Of a stretch of DNA of 64,000 nt, positions 55,147 through 64,000 are shown piece after piece. Made by a program: the position numbers and the translations under genes. The notes beneath the pieces are model-generated. The model was not told the DNA's origin and did not search any database. It was given only the letters and a program-made list of their open reading frames with translations. Numbering within the stretch: the stretch's first letter is position 1; each line of letters begins with the position of its first letter. The stretch is from DATFTF01 sp963825175 (lineage in GTDB: Bacteria; Acidobacteriota; Thermoanaerobaculia; UBA5066; Gp7-AA6): assembly GCA_963825175.1 (NCBI GenBank), contig CAWGSA010000002.1, forward strand, positions 372,001 to 436,000, in the 5' to 3' direction.

Positions 55147-55335
55147 ACAGCCGAGATTCAACAATATATAACTTGTAAATCGCTCTGTGGAATCTCCCTG
55201 ACTCGGGGCCGGTTGGAGCCTCGCGGATAGCGAGTCCTGGTGGGTGTCCACGGCGCCGGGCAATTTCGCAGAGGGTTGGCGGACAACGTCGGTGCGGCTG
55301 GACCCGTAGAGATGACGGAGGGCGGTCGATCGATC

Positions 55336-57387
55336 ATGGATGGAGCCCGACGGCTATGGATGGCCCTGGCGGTCGGGATCGCCGCGGCGCCCCTCGCGGC
55401 GGAAAACGGCCAGGACGTCTGGACGATCCTCGGTCCGGACGGGGGCGCCGTCGAAGCCCTGGCGATCGATCCTTCCAGTCCCCGGATCCTGTACGCCGGC
55501 ACGTTCGCCGGAGGCGTCTTCAAGTCCACCGACGCCGGTGCGACCTGGAGCCCGGCCAGCGCGGGGCTTCCCCGGGGTGTTCAGGGCCTGACGATCGATC
55601 CGGCTGACCCGGACATCCTGTATGCGGCCACGTCCGTACCGATTTTGGCCGGCGGCGGAATCTTCAGGACCACGGACGGCGCACGGAGTTGGACCTCGCT
55701 CAACGCCGGACTGAATTCGGGAAGCGCAACCCACCAGTTCACCTCGATCGTGATCGATCCCAAGTCAACGACGACCCTCTTTGCCGTGGGTGATTTCTCG
55801 CTCTTCCGAAGCGTCGACGGCGGCGAGTCCTGGTCCCGCGCCGACGCGGGAATCGAAGTCGATGTCCCGACCGCGGTCGCGCTCGATCCGTTCCAGCACG
55901 GCGTGATCTACGTGGCCACCTCCTTCGATGGAGTCTTCAAGAGCTCCGACGGAGGCGCGACCTGGATGCCGGCCCGCTCCGGGTTAGCGACGGCGGTCGC
56001 GTCCCTGGCTGCGGATCCCGCAACGCCCGGGACTCTCTACGCGGGAACATTGGACGGCGTCTTCAAGAGCACCGACGGGGCGGCGACCTGGCAGCCGGCC
56101 AACGCCGGCATCTCGGGCGTCGCCGTCCTCACGATCACCATTGACCGCTCTTCGCCGGCGACGCTCTACATCGGCACTTCGGCCGGCATCTTCCGTACAG
56201 GCGATGGCGGCGCGTCCTGGTCGGACCTGACCGCGTTCGGATCACGAGCGGCCCCGAGCCTTGTCCTGGATCCCGGCGACGGGGCCACGCTCTACGCCGC
56301 TGCAGGCGGAGACGGCGTCGCCAGGAGCACTGACGGCGGCATGAGCTGGGTCGCCGCGACGTCCGGGATTCGGGCCCTGTCGATTCTTGCCATGGCCGTC
56401 GACCCTTCTTTGCCGTCGACTCTGCTCGTCTCCACCTCGTCGCAAGGCGTGGGCCCAATCGCGACGGCCGGATTGTTCGTGAGCCGCGATTCCGGCCAGC
56501 ACTGGCAGGACCTCACGCCGACGGGTCCCTCCGACAACGGGTTTCCGAGACCGGTCAATGCCCTGGCGTTCGATCCCACCAATGCCCTGATTGTTTATGC
56601 GGGCACCGACGCGGGTCTCTTCAAGTCGGCCAACGGCGCGTTGAGCTGGTCGCCGATCGACAGCGGTCTGCCGGTCCCTAATTCGTTCGGCATCGATTTC
56701 GTGAGCGGTCAAGCGCTCGCGATCGATCCTCAGGATCCGTTGAACGTCTACGCCGGGCTGTTTTTTGGCATCCACGTCGGAGGAGCCATCGCCAAGAGCA
56801 CCGATGGGGGCGCATCCTGGACCATGACTCCGGCGGCGAACGTATTCGCTCTCGCGGTCGATCCGCGAAATCCGTCGATCCTCTTCGCGATTGGAACGAC
56901 ACTGCTCGGTTCCTCCGTCAGCCGGAGTCAGGATGCGGGCGCGTCCTGGCAGGACATCTTCACAGCGCCAGGACTTCTGCGCTGCCTGGCCATCGATCCC
57001 CGCACCTCGGTGGTCTACGTCGGCGGAGTCTCGGGCGTCTTTCGAAGCGCCGACGAGGGAAACACCTGGACGGCGGGCGCTTTGAGCCTGGCGCGGTCTC
57101 CGGAGACCCCCGTCGCTTCCGTGAACAGCCTGGCGGTCGATGGGGCGACGCCGGGCGTCGTCTACGCGGGAAGTCTCCAGGGCAGTGTCTTTCGAAGCGT
57201 CGACGCGGGGCTGACCTGGACCTTGCGGCGCAATGGGGCGACCTCGGCGGTGAGTGTCCTCGCCGCCGATCCGACGGCCGCCGCGGCGGTCTATGTGGGA
57301 ACCGACGGCAACAGCGTTTACCGCGCAACCTTCGCGGACGAGGACCACCACCCGTCCCCTCGCAGGATTGACTTCAGGCCGGATTAG
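55336..57387 (+). CDS. Exported BNR/Asp-box beta-propeller protein
   Basis: This 683-residue protein was started at MDGARRLWMALAVGIAAAPL (signal peptide); an upstream ATG at 55312 is possible. It consists almost wholly of about 45-residue repeats of the form LAIDPSSPRILYAGT followed by GVFKSTDAGATWSPA, roughly 13 in number, that is, two stacked propellers. There is no C-terminal sorting domain. It is a binding protein or glycosidase-like scaffold of unknown substrate. The stretch 55147-55335 upstream contains an AT-rich island (ACAATATATAACTTGT, 55161-55176) that may hold its promoter. Confidence 0.85.
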   Translation: MDGARRLWMALAVGIAAAPLAAENGQDVWTILGPDGGAVEALAIDPSSPRILYAGTFAGGVFKSTDAGATWSPASAGLPRGVQGLTIDPADPDILYAATSVPILAGGGIFRTTDGARSWTSLNAGLNSGSATHQFTSIVIDPKSTTTLFAVGDFSLFRSVDGGESWSRADAGIEVDVPTAVALDPFQHGVIYVATSFDGVFKSSDGGATWMPARSGLATAVASLAADPATPGTLYAGTLDGVFKSTDGAATWQPANAGISGVAVLTITIDRSSPATLYIGTSAGIFRTGDGGASWSDLTAFGSRAAPSLVLDPGDGATLYAAAGGDGVARSTDGGMSWVAATSGIRALSILAMAVDPSLPSTLLVSTSSQGVGPIATAGLFVSRDSGQHWQDLTPTGPSDNGFPRPVNALAFDPTNALIVYAGTDAGLFKSANGALSWSPIDSGLPVPNSFGIDFVSGQALAIDPQDPLNVYAGLFFGIHVGGAIAKSTDGGASWTMTPAANVFALAVDPRNPSILFAIGTTLLGSSVSRSQDAGASWQDIFTAPGLLRCLAIDPRTSVVYVGGVSGVFRSADEGNTWTAGALSLARSPETPVASVNSLAVDGATPGVVYAGSLQGSVFRSVDAGLTWTLRRNGATSAVSVLAADPTAAAAVYVGTDGNSVYRATFADEDHHPSPRRIDFRPD

Positions 57388-57572
57388 CGGTCCACCGTTA
57401 GCCCCGGAAGCTTCGGCTGCTCCTCGCTGAGCGCCCCGTGCGCCTCCTGCCAGGCGCGGGTGACGGCGTCGCGGACGAAGAAGTCGCGGAAGGCGCGGCC
57501 GCGCGCGTCGTCGTCGCCGGCGAAGGACGCCCGGAAATCTCTCAGGTCGACCTCGTTCTGACCAGTTCGGTA
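57384..57572 (-). pseudogene. C-terminal relic of an unidentified protein
   Basis: A 62-codon minus-strand frame without start codon reads NEVDLRDFRASFAGDDDARG, then AFRDFFVRDAVTRAWQEAHG and ends PKLPGLTVDR before TAA. The composition and the helix-like pattern suggest a genuine protein end. It is closed upstream by a stop at 57573-57575. The family is not recognised. It overlaps the promoter region of the 57608 gene. Confidence 0.3.
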
Positions 57573-57607
57573 TCATCGCCGGCGCATTGCCCGCAAAAGG
57601 AGAGCCC

Positions 57608-60600
57608 ATGCCGAAGAGAGGATCCGAAGTTTTCCGCCGGATGGCCGCCGTCGCCGCGACCGCGTTCGCTGCCGTGTCGATCCTGGGCGCCGCGGCGGCG
57701 CCCCGCAAGACTGCGCCAACGGTGCCATTGGAAAGCGAAAAGAAGGCGCCGGGCCCTCTGGCCAACCTGCGGTACCGGTTCATCGGTCCGCCCGGCAACC
57801 GCACCAGCGCCGTCGTCGGAGTGCCGGGCGATCCGAACACCTATTACGTCGGAGCGGCCTCGGGCGGCGTGTGGAAGTCCGTCGACGCCGGCGTCCACTG
57901 GAAGCCGATCTTCGACGACGAGCCAGCCCAGTCCATCGGCTCGATCGCTATCGCGCCCTCCGATCCGAACGTCGTGTGGGTGGGAACGGGCGAGCCGTTC
58001 ATCCGCAGCAACGTCTCCCTGGGCGACGGGATCTACAAGTCCACCGACGCCGGCAAGACCTGGAAGCGCATGGGCCTGGAGAAGACCGGCCGGATCGGGC
58101 GCATCGCCATCCACCCTAACAATCCAAATATTGTGTTTGCGGCAGCCCTGGGGACGTGTTACGGCCCCCAGCAGGAGCGCGGCGTCTACCGCACGACCGA
58201 CGGGGGAAAGACCTGGGAGCGCGTCCTCTTCATCGACGAGAATACCGGCGTCTCGGACCTCTCCATGGACCCCGCCAATCCCGACGTCCTGTTCGCCGGC
58301 GCCTGGCCCATCCTGATCCACACCTGGGGGAGGAAGAGCGGCGGTGCCGGCGGCGTCTACGTCTCGAAAGACGGCGGCACGACCTGGAAGCACCTGACCG
58401 GGCACGGCCTGCCCGATCCGCCGCTGGGCAAGATCGCGGTGGCGGTGGCGCCGTCCCGGCATGACCGCGTCTACGCCCTGATCGAGACGGGAGATCGCGG
58501 CTCGCTGTGGCGGTCCGACGACGCCGGCGAGAACTGGAAGCTCGTCAACCACAGCCGCCTCTTAAACGAGCGGCCCCACTACTACACCCGGATGCTCGTG
58601 ATGCCCGACAACCCCAACGAGGTCTATTTCCCCGACAACGGCATGGGCGCCACGTACGACGGCGGCGAGACGTCGGAGGAGCTCTCGTGGGGGGGCGACA
58701 ACCACGACATGTGGGCCGATCCCAAGATCCCGTCGCGCATGATGATCGGCAACGACGGCGGCGTCCTGATCTCGACCACGCGCGGCAGGCAATGGAACTC
58801 GATGCGCCTGCCGATCGGCCAGATGTACCACGTGGCCACAGACAATCGCGTCCCCTACTTCGTCTACGGCCAGATGCAGGACGACGGCTCCATGCGCGGG
58901 CCCTCCAACAGCCTGGGCTCCGCGATCACGCCGGCCCACTGGACGTCCACCGCCGGCTGCGAGACCGGATGGGCCACGCCCGATCCGGTGGACGCCAACG
59001 TGGTCTGGGGCGGGTGCTACGCGGGAGTCGTCGAGCGGTGGGACGCCCGGACCGGCATGGCCCGGTCGGTGTCGCCGTGGCCGGAGCGCACGATGGGCGC
59101 CAACGCCGGCGAGGTCAAGCTGCGGATGAACTGGACTTTTCCCATCGCCATCTCACCGCACGACCACAACACCGTCTACGTCGGGAGCCAGTTCGTGCAC
59201 GCCACCTCCGACGGCGGCGATCACTGGAAGACCATCAGCCCCGACCTGACCACCAACGATAAGACCATGATGGGCGACTCGGGCGGGTTGACTATCGACA
59301 ACCTCTCGGTCGAATACGCCGGCGTCGTCTATTCCATCGCCGAGTCCCCGAAGGAAAAGGGCGTGATCTGGGCGGGCACCAACGACGGCCTGGTCCAGGT
59401 GACCCGAGATGGCGGAGGGCATTGGGACAACGTCGCCAAGAACCTGCCGAACCTTCCTCCCAGGGGAACGGTCGACAGCGTGGATCCGTCGCCGCACGAC
59501 GGCGGCACCTGCTACGTGTCGGTCGATTTTCACCAGGTCGACAACCGCGATCCCTACATCTACAAGACGACCGACTACGGCAAGACCTGGAAGGCCATCG
59601 CCTCGAACATCCCGAAAAGCCCGCTCTCTTACGTGCACGTCGTGCGCGAGGATCCATTCCGCAAGGGGCTGCTCTACGCGGGCACGGAGAACGCGTTGTA
59701 CGTCTCCTTCGACGACGGCGGGCATTGGGAGGAGCTTCAGAACAAGCTGCCGCACGCGCCCGTGTACTGGCTCACCGTGCAGCCCCAATTCCACGACCTC
59801 GTCGTGGGGACCTACGGCCGGGGCATCTGGATCCTGGACGACGTGACGCCGCTCGAGCAGCTCGACGCCGCGCGCGGCGAGGCCGTCCATCTCTTCGAGC
59901 CCCGCCCGGCCTACCGGTTCCGGCGCATCTCACAGCCCAACCTTGCGCCTTCCGGCGCGACGCGGGGAGCGAACCCTCCCTACGGCGCGATCCTGAACTA
60001 CTGGTTGAAGGAGGCCTTTGCCTCCGACGCCAAGAGCGAGCAGCCTCCCGAAGATGGCGAGGCGCCCAAGACGAGTCCCGTCGTGATCACGATCTGGAAC
60101 GCGGAGGGGGAGAAGATCCGCACGATCCAGGGAACCAACAAGGCCGGCGTCAACCGGGTGAGCTGGGACCTGCGCTACGAGCCGTCGGAGGAGGTGCGGC
60201 TGCGCGTCACACCCCCGGGCAATCCGTACGTCCTCGAGGAGAAGCGCTTCCGGGGCAAGGACCACCGCGGCGTCTACTATTACGGGATCACCGCGCTGCG
60301 CAACGGACCCCTGGTCGCGCCGGGCGCGTACACCGTTCGCCTCGCGGCCGGCGGAAAGCAATGGGAGCGCAAGGTCGTCGTGCTCAAGGATCCCAATTCG
60401 GCGGGGACCGACGCCAGCGTCGCGGAATCGACCAAGCTGTCGGTCGCCATCTGGCGGGACACGACGGCTGCGGCCCGGATGATCAACCGCCTGGAGTGGA
60501 CGCGCCGGCAGATCGAAGACTTCGAGAAGATGCTGCGCGCCGAGAAGGCCCCGGCGGCCGATCTCGACGCGGCGAAGGATCTCGGCAAGAGCGTGGGCGC

Positions 60601-60964
60601 CGTGCAGGACGATCTGCTGCAGCCAACCATCGAAGAAGCCGACCAGAAGTCCTTCCGCGGTCCCTTGAAGCTCTACCTCTGGCTGCTGTGGCTCCAGGCC
60701 GAGGTGGGCCCCGGTGCGGCCGACGTCTCCGGAAACGCGGACATGGCGCCCACCGAGCCCGAGCGCCAGGTCTACGATCTTCTGTCCGGCCGCCTCGCGG
60801 AGACCCTCAAGAAGATCGATGTGCTCTACGGCAAGACCATTCCGGCGTGGAACGACGCCATGCGCGCGAAGGGCTACGTCCAGCTCATGGACGTTCAGGA
60901 GCCGGAAGGTCAGCCCGCGCCGTCGGTCGAGGAGGACGACGACGACGGCGGCGCGCGGGACTGA
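57608..60964 (+). CDS. Large exported sortilin/VPS10-like BNR-repeat protein (2)
   Basis: This is a 1118-residue protein with ribosome-binding site AAAAGGAGAGCCC and a signal peptide (MAAVAATAFAAVSILGAAAA). The propeller has Asp-box repeats SVDAGVHWKPI, STDAGKTWKRM, TTDGGKTWERV, SKDGGTTWKHL and TTDYGKTWKAI. A beta domain (NKAGVNRVSWDLRYEPSEEV) and a helical tail follow, ending in an acidic run. It is a paralogue of the 51694 product with the same order of domains. It starts an apparent operon: the M19-like gene follows after 4 nt and an amidohydrolase gene overlaps that one by 4 nt. This suggests joint handling of extracellular peptides. Confidence 0.88.
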   Translation: MPKRGSEVFRRMAAVAATAFAAVSILGAAAAPRKTAPTVPLESEKKAPGPLANLRYRFIGPPGNRTSAVVGVPGDPNTYYVGAASGGVWKSVDAGVHWKPIFDDEPAQSIGSIAIAPSDPNVVWVGTGEPFIRSNVSLGDGIYKSTDAGKTWKRMGLEKTGRIGRIAIHPNNPNIVFAAALGTCYGPQQERGVYRTTDGGKTWERVLFIDENTGVSDLSMDPANPDVLFAGAWPILIHTWGRKSGGAGGVYVSKDGGTTWKHLTGHGLPDPPLGKIAVAVAPSRHDRVYALIETGDRGSLWRSDDAGENWKLVNHSRLLNERPHYYTRMLVMPDNPNEVYFPDNGMGATYDGGETSEELSWGGDNHDMWADPKIPSRMMIGNDGGVLISTTRGRQWNSMRLPIGQMYHVATDNRVPYFVYGQMQDDGSMRGPSNSLGSAITPAHWTSTAGCETGWATPDPVDANVVWGGCYAGVVERWDARTGMARSVSPWPERTMGANAGEVKLRMNWTFPIAISPHDHNTVYVGSQFVHATSDGGDHWKTISPDLTTNDKTMMGDSGGLTIDNLSVEYAGVVYSIAESPKEKGVIWAGTNDGLVQVTRDGGGHWDNVAKNLPNLPPRGTVDSVDPSPHDGGTCYVSVDFHQVDNRDPYIYKTTDYGKTWKAIASNIPKSPLSYVHVVREDPFRKGLLYAGTENALYVSFDDGGHWEELQNKLPHAPVYWLTVQPQFHDLVVGTYGRGIWILDDVTPLEQLDAARGEAVHLFEPRPAYRFRRISQPNLAPSGATRGANPPYGAILNYWLKEAFASDAKSEQPPEDGEAPKTSPVVITIWNAEGEKIRTIQGTNKAGVNRVSWDLRYEPSEEVRLRVTPPGNPYVLEEKRFRGKDHRGVYYYGITALRNGPLVAPGAYTVRLAAGGKQWERKVVVLKDPNSAGTDASVAESTKLSVAIWRDTTAAARMINRLEWTRRQIEDFEKMLRAEKAPAADLDAAKDLGKSVGAVQDDLLQPTIEEADQKSFRGPLKLYLWLLWLQAEVGPGAADVSGNADMAPTEPERQVYDLLSGRLAETLKKIDVLYGKTIPAWNDAMRAKGYVQLMDVQEPEGQPAPSVEEDDDDGGARD

Positions 60965-60968
60965 TCGG

Positions 60969-62120
60969 GTGACTCTCACCCGCCGCGCCCTGCTCGCGAT
61001 GACGGTCCGCTCGGCCGCGGTCGCCGTTCCCGGCGCGCGCTGGCTGGCGCGCCTCGGAGGTCCTTCCGGCGGCGGATCTTCATGGACCGGCGTTCTCATC
61101 GACGGCTGCGGCGCGCCCGGCGACCCTGCCGCGGAGGACGACGCAGCGCTCGGCGCGCAGGCCTTGGCCGACGCGAAAAGCTCCGGACTCACCGCGGTCA
61201 ACGTCACAGTCGGGCCGGTCGGAGAGCGGCCGAGCCTCGCGGCGTTCGAAGGGATCTTCCGCGACCTCGCGCGGTGGGAGGGAGAGATCGCCAGGCATCC
61301 CGAGATTCTCTGCCGCGTCGCGAGCGCGGCGGACCTCGAGGGCGCCCGCTCCTCGGGCCGGGTCGGTCTGATCTACGGCCTTCAGGACGGCGTGGCGTTC
61401 CAGGATGACCCGTCGCGGCTGGACATCCTGCACCGCTTCGGCGTTCGGATCATCCAACCCACCTATAACCTGCGCAACCTCCTGGGCGACGGCTGCCTGG
61501 AGCCCGACGGCGCCGGCCTCTCGCGGGCCGGCCACGAAGCCATCCGGCGCATGAACGCGCTCGGCATCGTCGTGGACCTCTCGCACTGCGGGCGCCGCAC
61601 CACGCGCGACGCGCTCGCCGCGTCGGCGCGGCCGCCGGCAGTCACGCACACCGGCTGTGCCGCCCTGGCCGAACACCCACGCAACAAGACGGACGAGGAG
61701 CTCAAGGCTCTGGCCGACAAGGGGGGCGTGGCCGGGATCTACTTCATGCCGTACCTCAAGACGAGCGGCCAGCCCATGGCCGAGGACGTCGTCCGCCACG
61801 TGGAGCACGCGGTGCGGGTGGCCGGCGAGGATCACGTCGGCGTCGGCACGGACGGCGCGATTTCCGCGACGAACCTGACGCCGGAGTACCGCGCGCATTT
61901 TCAGGCCGACATCGACCAGCGCCGGAAGGCGGGCATCGGTGCTCCCGGCGAAACGCCCGGCGTGTATCCGTTCGTGCCGGATTTGAACGCACCGCGCCGC
62001 ATTCAGCGGCTGGGAGACCTCCTGCGCGCCCGGGGCCACGCGACGGCGCGGGTCGAGAAGATCATCGGCGGCAACTTCGCCCGCCTCTTCGCGGACGTCT
62101 GGAAGGAGCAACAATCATGA
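60969..62120 (+). CDS. Exported M19 (membrane dipeptidase)-like protein with altered metal site
   Basis: This is a 383-residue protein with a GTG start 4 nt after the previous stop and a twin-arginine-like signal (TRRALLAMTVRSAAVAVPGA). The barrel is M19: IIQPTYNLRNLLGDGC, GIVVDLSHCGRRT, PAVTHTGCAALAEHPRNKTD and VGVGTDGAIS. In place of the usual HxD near the N-terminus there is LIDGCGAPGD, and the bridging Glu position reads YGLQDG. The second-site histidines and the Asp are kept. It may be a mono-metal enzyme or a binding protein. The stop overlaps the next ATG. Confidence 0.85.
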   Translation: MTLTRRALLAMTVRSAAVAVPGARWLARLGGPSGGGSSWTGVLIDGCGAPGDPAAEDDAALGAQALADAKSSGLTAVNVTVGPVGERPSLAAFEGIFRDLARWEGEIARHPEILCRVASAADLEGARSSGRVGLIYGLQDGVAFQDDPSRLDILHRFGVRIIQPTYNLRNLLGDGCLEPDGAGLSRAGHEAIRRMNALGIVVDLSHCGRRTTRDALAASARPPAVTHTGCAALAEHPRNKTDEELKALADKGGVAGIYFMPYLKTSGQPMAEDVVRHVEHAVRVAGEDHVGVGTDGAISATNLTPEYRAHFQADIDQRRKAGIGAPGETPGVYPFVPDLNAPRRIQRLGDLLRARGHATARVEKIIGGNFARLFADVWKEQQS

Positions 62121-64000
62121 GGCGTCGTTTCCGGGGAAAACGCGGCCGGTCTCTTCTGGCGAGCCTTCTCGTTCCGGCCGCCTTCGCTGCCTACGCCGCC
62201 TTTGCCACAGCCCAGGCCGCATCTGCTCCGGAACCGCCCGTGGCGCCGCCTCCCAAACCCTGTCCGGCCGGCGCGAAGGAGTCCCGCGTCTACGCGTTTC
62301 TGCTGCGCGGCAACCGCGCCGGGTACGAGACGTCGTGCCTTCTCTCCGACGGACGCCGGGAGGTCTTCTACGCGTTCAACGACCGCGGGCGCGGGCCGGA
62401 GATCACGACTCTCGCGCGCTTCGACGAGCGTGGAATTCCCGTTTCCGTCGAGAACGAAGGACACGACTACTACAAAGGCGAGGTGCGGGAGCGGTTCTCG
62501 CGCACCGGCGGCGCGGCCTCCTGGAAGAGCAAGGCCGAGGAGGGCCGCCGCAACCTCGCCGCGTCGAGCTACTACGTCAGCTTCTCGGGCCCGATCGAGG
62601 ACGTCGGCTGGCTCGCCGGCGCCCTGGAACGAACGCCGGACCATCGCCTGGCGCTCCTGCCGGAGGGCGAGGCGCGGAGCGAGCGCATCGCGACCTCTCC
62701 GATCGGAGACGGAAAGACCGTGACGCTCATCGCGGTTTCCGGACTCGACTTCCAGCCCACCTACGTCTGGCTGGACGCGTCCGGGAGCTTCTTCGCGTCG
62801 GTCACGGATTGGGTGACGGTGATCGACGAGGGTTTCGAGGCGAAGGCGCGCGAGCTCCTGGACCTCCAGAACCGGCGCGACAAGGAGCGCCAGGCCGCGG
62901 CGCTCCGGCGCGTGCGCCGGGTTCCGGGCCAGGCGCTCGTATTCACCGGCGCGCGGCTCTTCGACTCGCAGCGGGCGGCGACGAGCTCCGGGGAAACGGT
63001 CGTCGTCGTCGGCAACCGGATCACGGCGGTGGGCCCGGACGGAACCGTCCCGCTGCCCGACGGCGCGGAGAAGATCGACGCGAACGGCCGCACGCTTCTT
63101 CCGGGCCTCTGGGACATGCACGCGCATCCCTCGCTGCCCGACGGAATGCTGCACCTCTGCGGAGGCGTCACGTCCATTCGCGACATGGCCGCCGAGCCGG
63201 ACACGCCGGCGAAGCTCGCCGCCTGGGACACCGGCGAGGCCGCGGGGCCGCGCGTCGTCTACGCCGGGATCGTCGACGGGCCGGGACCCTTCCAGGGCCC
63301 GACCAAGATGCTGGTGGCGAGCGAGGCCGAGGCCCGCGACGCCGTCCGGCGGATCGCGGAGGCCCATTTCCGCCAGGTAAAGATTTACAGCTCGGTCAAG
63401 CCGGAGCTCGTCCCGATCATCGCGCGGGAGGCGCACGCGCGCGGTCTGCGGGTGAGCGGCCACGTCCCCGCCTTCATGACCGCGGAGCAGGCCGTTCGCG
63501 CCGGCTACGACGAGATCCAGCACATGAACTTTCTCTTCCTGAACTTTCTTGCCGACGAAGTGCCCGACACGCGGGGGCCGGCGCGCTTCACGAAGGTGGC
63601 GGAGAAGGGAGCGCTCCTCGACCTTCAGTCGGAGAAGGTCCAGGCGTTCCTGAAACTGCTCAAGGATCGCGGCATCGTCATCGACGCCACGCTCGGCGTC
63701 TTCGAAGGGATGTTCGACGACCGTCCGGGCCGGATCGGGGCCGGGTTCGCGCCGGTCGCCGACGCGCTGCCCGCCCAGATCCGCCGCGGCCTGCTCGACG
63801 ACGGTCTTCCGGTTCCCGAGGGCATGGACCAGCGCTACCGCGATTCGTTCCGCGCGATGGAGAAGATGCTGGCGCTGTTGGAGAAGGACGGCATTCCGAT
63901 CGTCGCGGGGACCGACGGAATGCCCGGCTTCGCGCTGCACCGCGAGCTCGAGATCTACGTCGAGGCGGGGCTCACGCCCGCGCGGGTCCTGCAGATCGCC
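62117..64000 (+). CDS. Exported amidohydrolase with long N-terminal domain (3' partial)
   Basis: 628 codons are visible to the window end without a stop. ATG overlaps the upstream stop (ATGA) after GGAAGGAG. There is a signal peptide (LLASLLVPAAFAAYAAFATA), then about 240 residues of a beta-rich domain (CLLSDGRREVFYAFNDRGRG, GPEITTLARFDE) not belonging to the amidohydrolase fold. The barrel starts near 270: VFTGARLFDSQRAATSSGET and LPGLWDMHAHPSL (HxH). QVKIYSSVKPEL gives Lys, LRVSGHVPAF and EIQHMNFLFL the histidines, and IPIVAGTDGMPG the Asp. This complete set suggests an active hydrolase, probably a dipeptidase or prolidase type. It is cotranscribed with the M19-like gene. Confidence 0.9.
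   Translation, partial: MRRRFRGKRGRSLLASLLVPAAFAAYAAFATAQAASAPEPPVAPPPKPCPAGAKESRVYAFLLRGNRAGYETSCLLSDGRREVFYAFNDRGRGPEITTLARFDERGIPVSVENEGHDYYKGEVRERFSRTGGAASWKSKAEEGRRNLAASSYYVSFSGPIEDVGWLAGALERTPDHRLALLPEGEARSERIATSPIGDGKTVTLIAVSGLDFQPTYVWLDASGSFFASVTDWVTVIDEGFEAKARELLDLQNRRDKERQAAALRRVRRVPGQALVFTGARLFDSQRAATSSGETVVVVGNRITAVGPDGTVPLPDGAEKIDANGRTLLPGLWDMHAHPSLPDGMLHLCGGVTSIRDMAAEPDTPAKLAAWDTGEAAGPRVVYAGIVDGPGPFQGPTKMLVASEAEARDAVRRIAEAHFRQVKIYSSVKPELVPIIAREAHARGLRVSGHVPAFMTAEQAVRAGYDEIQHMNFLFLNFLADEVPDTRGPARFTKVAEKGALLDLQSEKVQAFLKLLKDRGIVIDATLGVFEGMFDDRPGRIGAGFAPVADALPAQIRRGLLDDGLPVPEGMDQRYRDSFRAMEKMLALLEKDGIPIVAGTDGMPGFALHRELEIYVEAGLTPARVLQIA

Noticed and set aside
55147..55335. AT-rich island ACAATATATAACTTGT considered as a strong promoter
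   Set aside because: No -35/-10 pair with acceptable spacing could be placed. It is mentioned only as a possible promoter region.

Overview
The window is uniformly GC-rich and gene-dense. It looks like the chromosome of an acidobacterium-like soil or sediment bacterium (Acidobacteriota, perhaps near Thermoanaerobaculia or Vicinamibacteria). This is an inference from gene families, not from a marker gene. The support is: four membrane-anchored Ser/Thr kinases of the PknB type with TPR or TolB/WD40-like tails, a PadR regulator next to an 'acidobacterial duplicated orphan permease' (ADOP), large sortilin/VPS10-type BNR-repeat secreted proteins, and many exported peptidases and amidohydrolases. 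No rRNA, tRNA, CRISPR array or intact insertion sequence was recognised.

Layout. 1-6.5 kb (+): a translationally coupled run of a molybdopterin oxidoreductase (5' end outside the window), a TorD-type chaperone, a persulfide dioxygenase-rhodanese fusion and an exported M18-like aminopeptidase. 6.5-8.6 kb: decayed DNA, with a gene broken by many frameshifts and a VapC-type toxin relic beside an apparently intact antitoxin. 8.8-19 kb: mixed housekeeping and small genes on both strands (peroxiredoxin, RluA pseudouridine synthase, nucleotidyltransferase, VOC protein, kinase with TPRs, ispG, beta-lactamase-like hydrolase, DinB, YdeI-like protein, metallo-beta-lactamase-fold protein). 18.7-24.1 kb (+): padR-ADOP, then a secreted DinB protein and a secreted amidohydrolase whose 5' ends are near-copies. 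24.1-29.7 kb: a second decayed zone with two relics of a methyltransferase gene flanking its intact copy, a frameshifted exported protein, an N-terminal fragment of a DUF11-like surface protein, and a possible IS-end sequence.

29.7-35 kb (-): an exported protein-degradation block of amidohydrolase, S9 prolyl-oligopeptidase-like peptidase and class C beta-lactamase-like hydrolase. 35-49 kb (+): two tandem kinases, an S10 carboxypeptidase, a reg_prop/Y_Y_Y sensor ending in a four-cysteine tail instead of a kinase, an orphan 37-codon kinase glycine-loop ORF, a further kinase and an SMP-30-like protein. 49-64 kb (+): GH127 beta-L-arabinofuranosidase-like enzyme, three large BNR-propeller secreted proteins, then a tightly coupled VPS10-like / M19 dipeptidase-like / amidohydrolase operon running off the window.

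Taken together the gene content suggests a heterotroph specialised in exported peptide and glycan turnover, controlled by one-component membrane kinases. Regulatory reading: several genes have a -10-like hexamer only 6-12 nt from the start codon, which points to leaderless or near-leaderless transcripts. No single locus can be called a wholly new system. The most unusual items are the orphan kinase-loop ORF, the four-cysteine-tailed propeller sensor, the M19 protein lacking usual metal ligands, and the dispersed methyltransferase relics.
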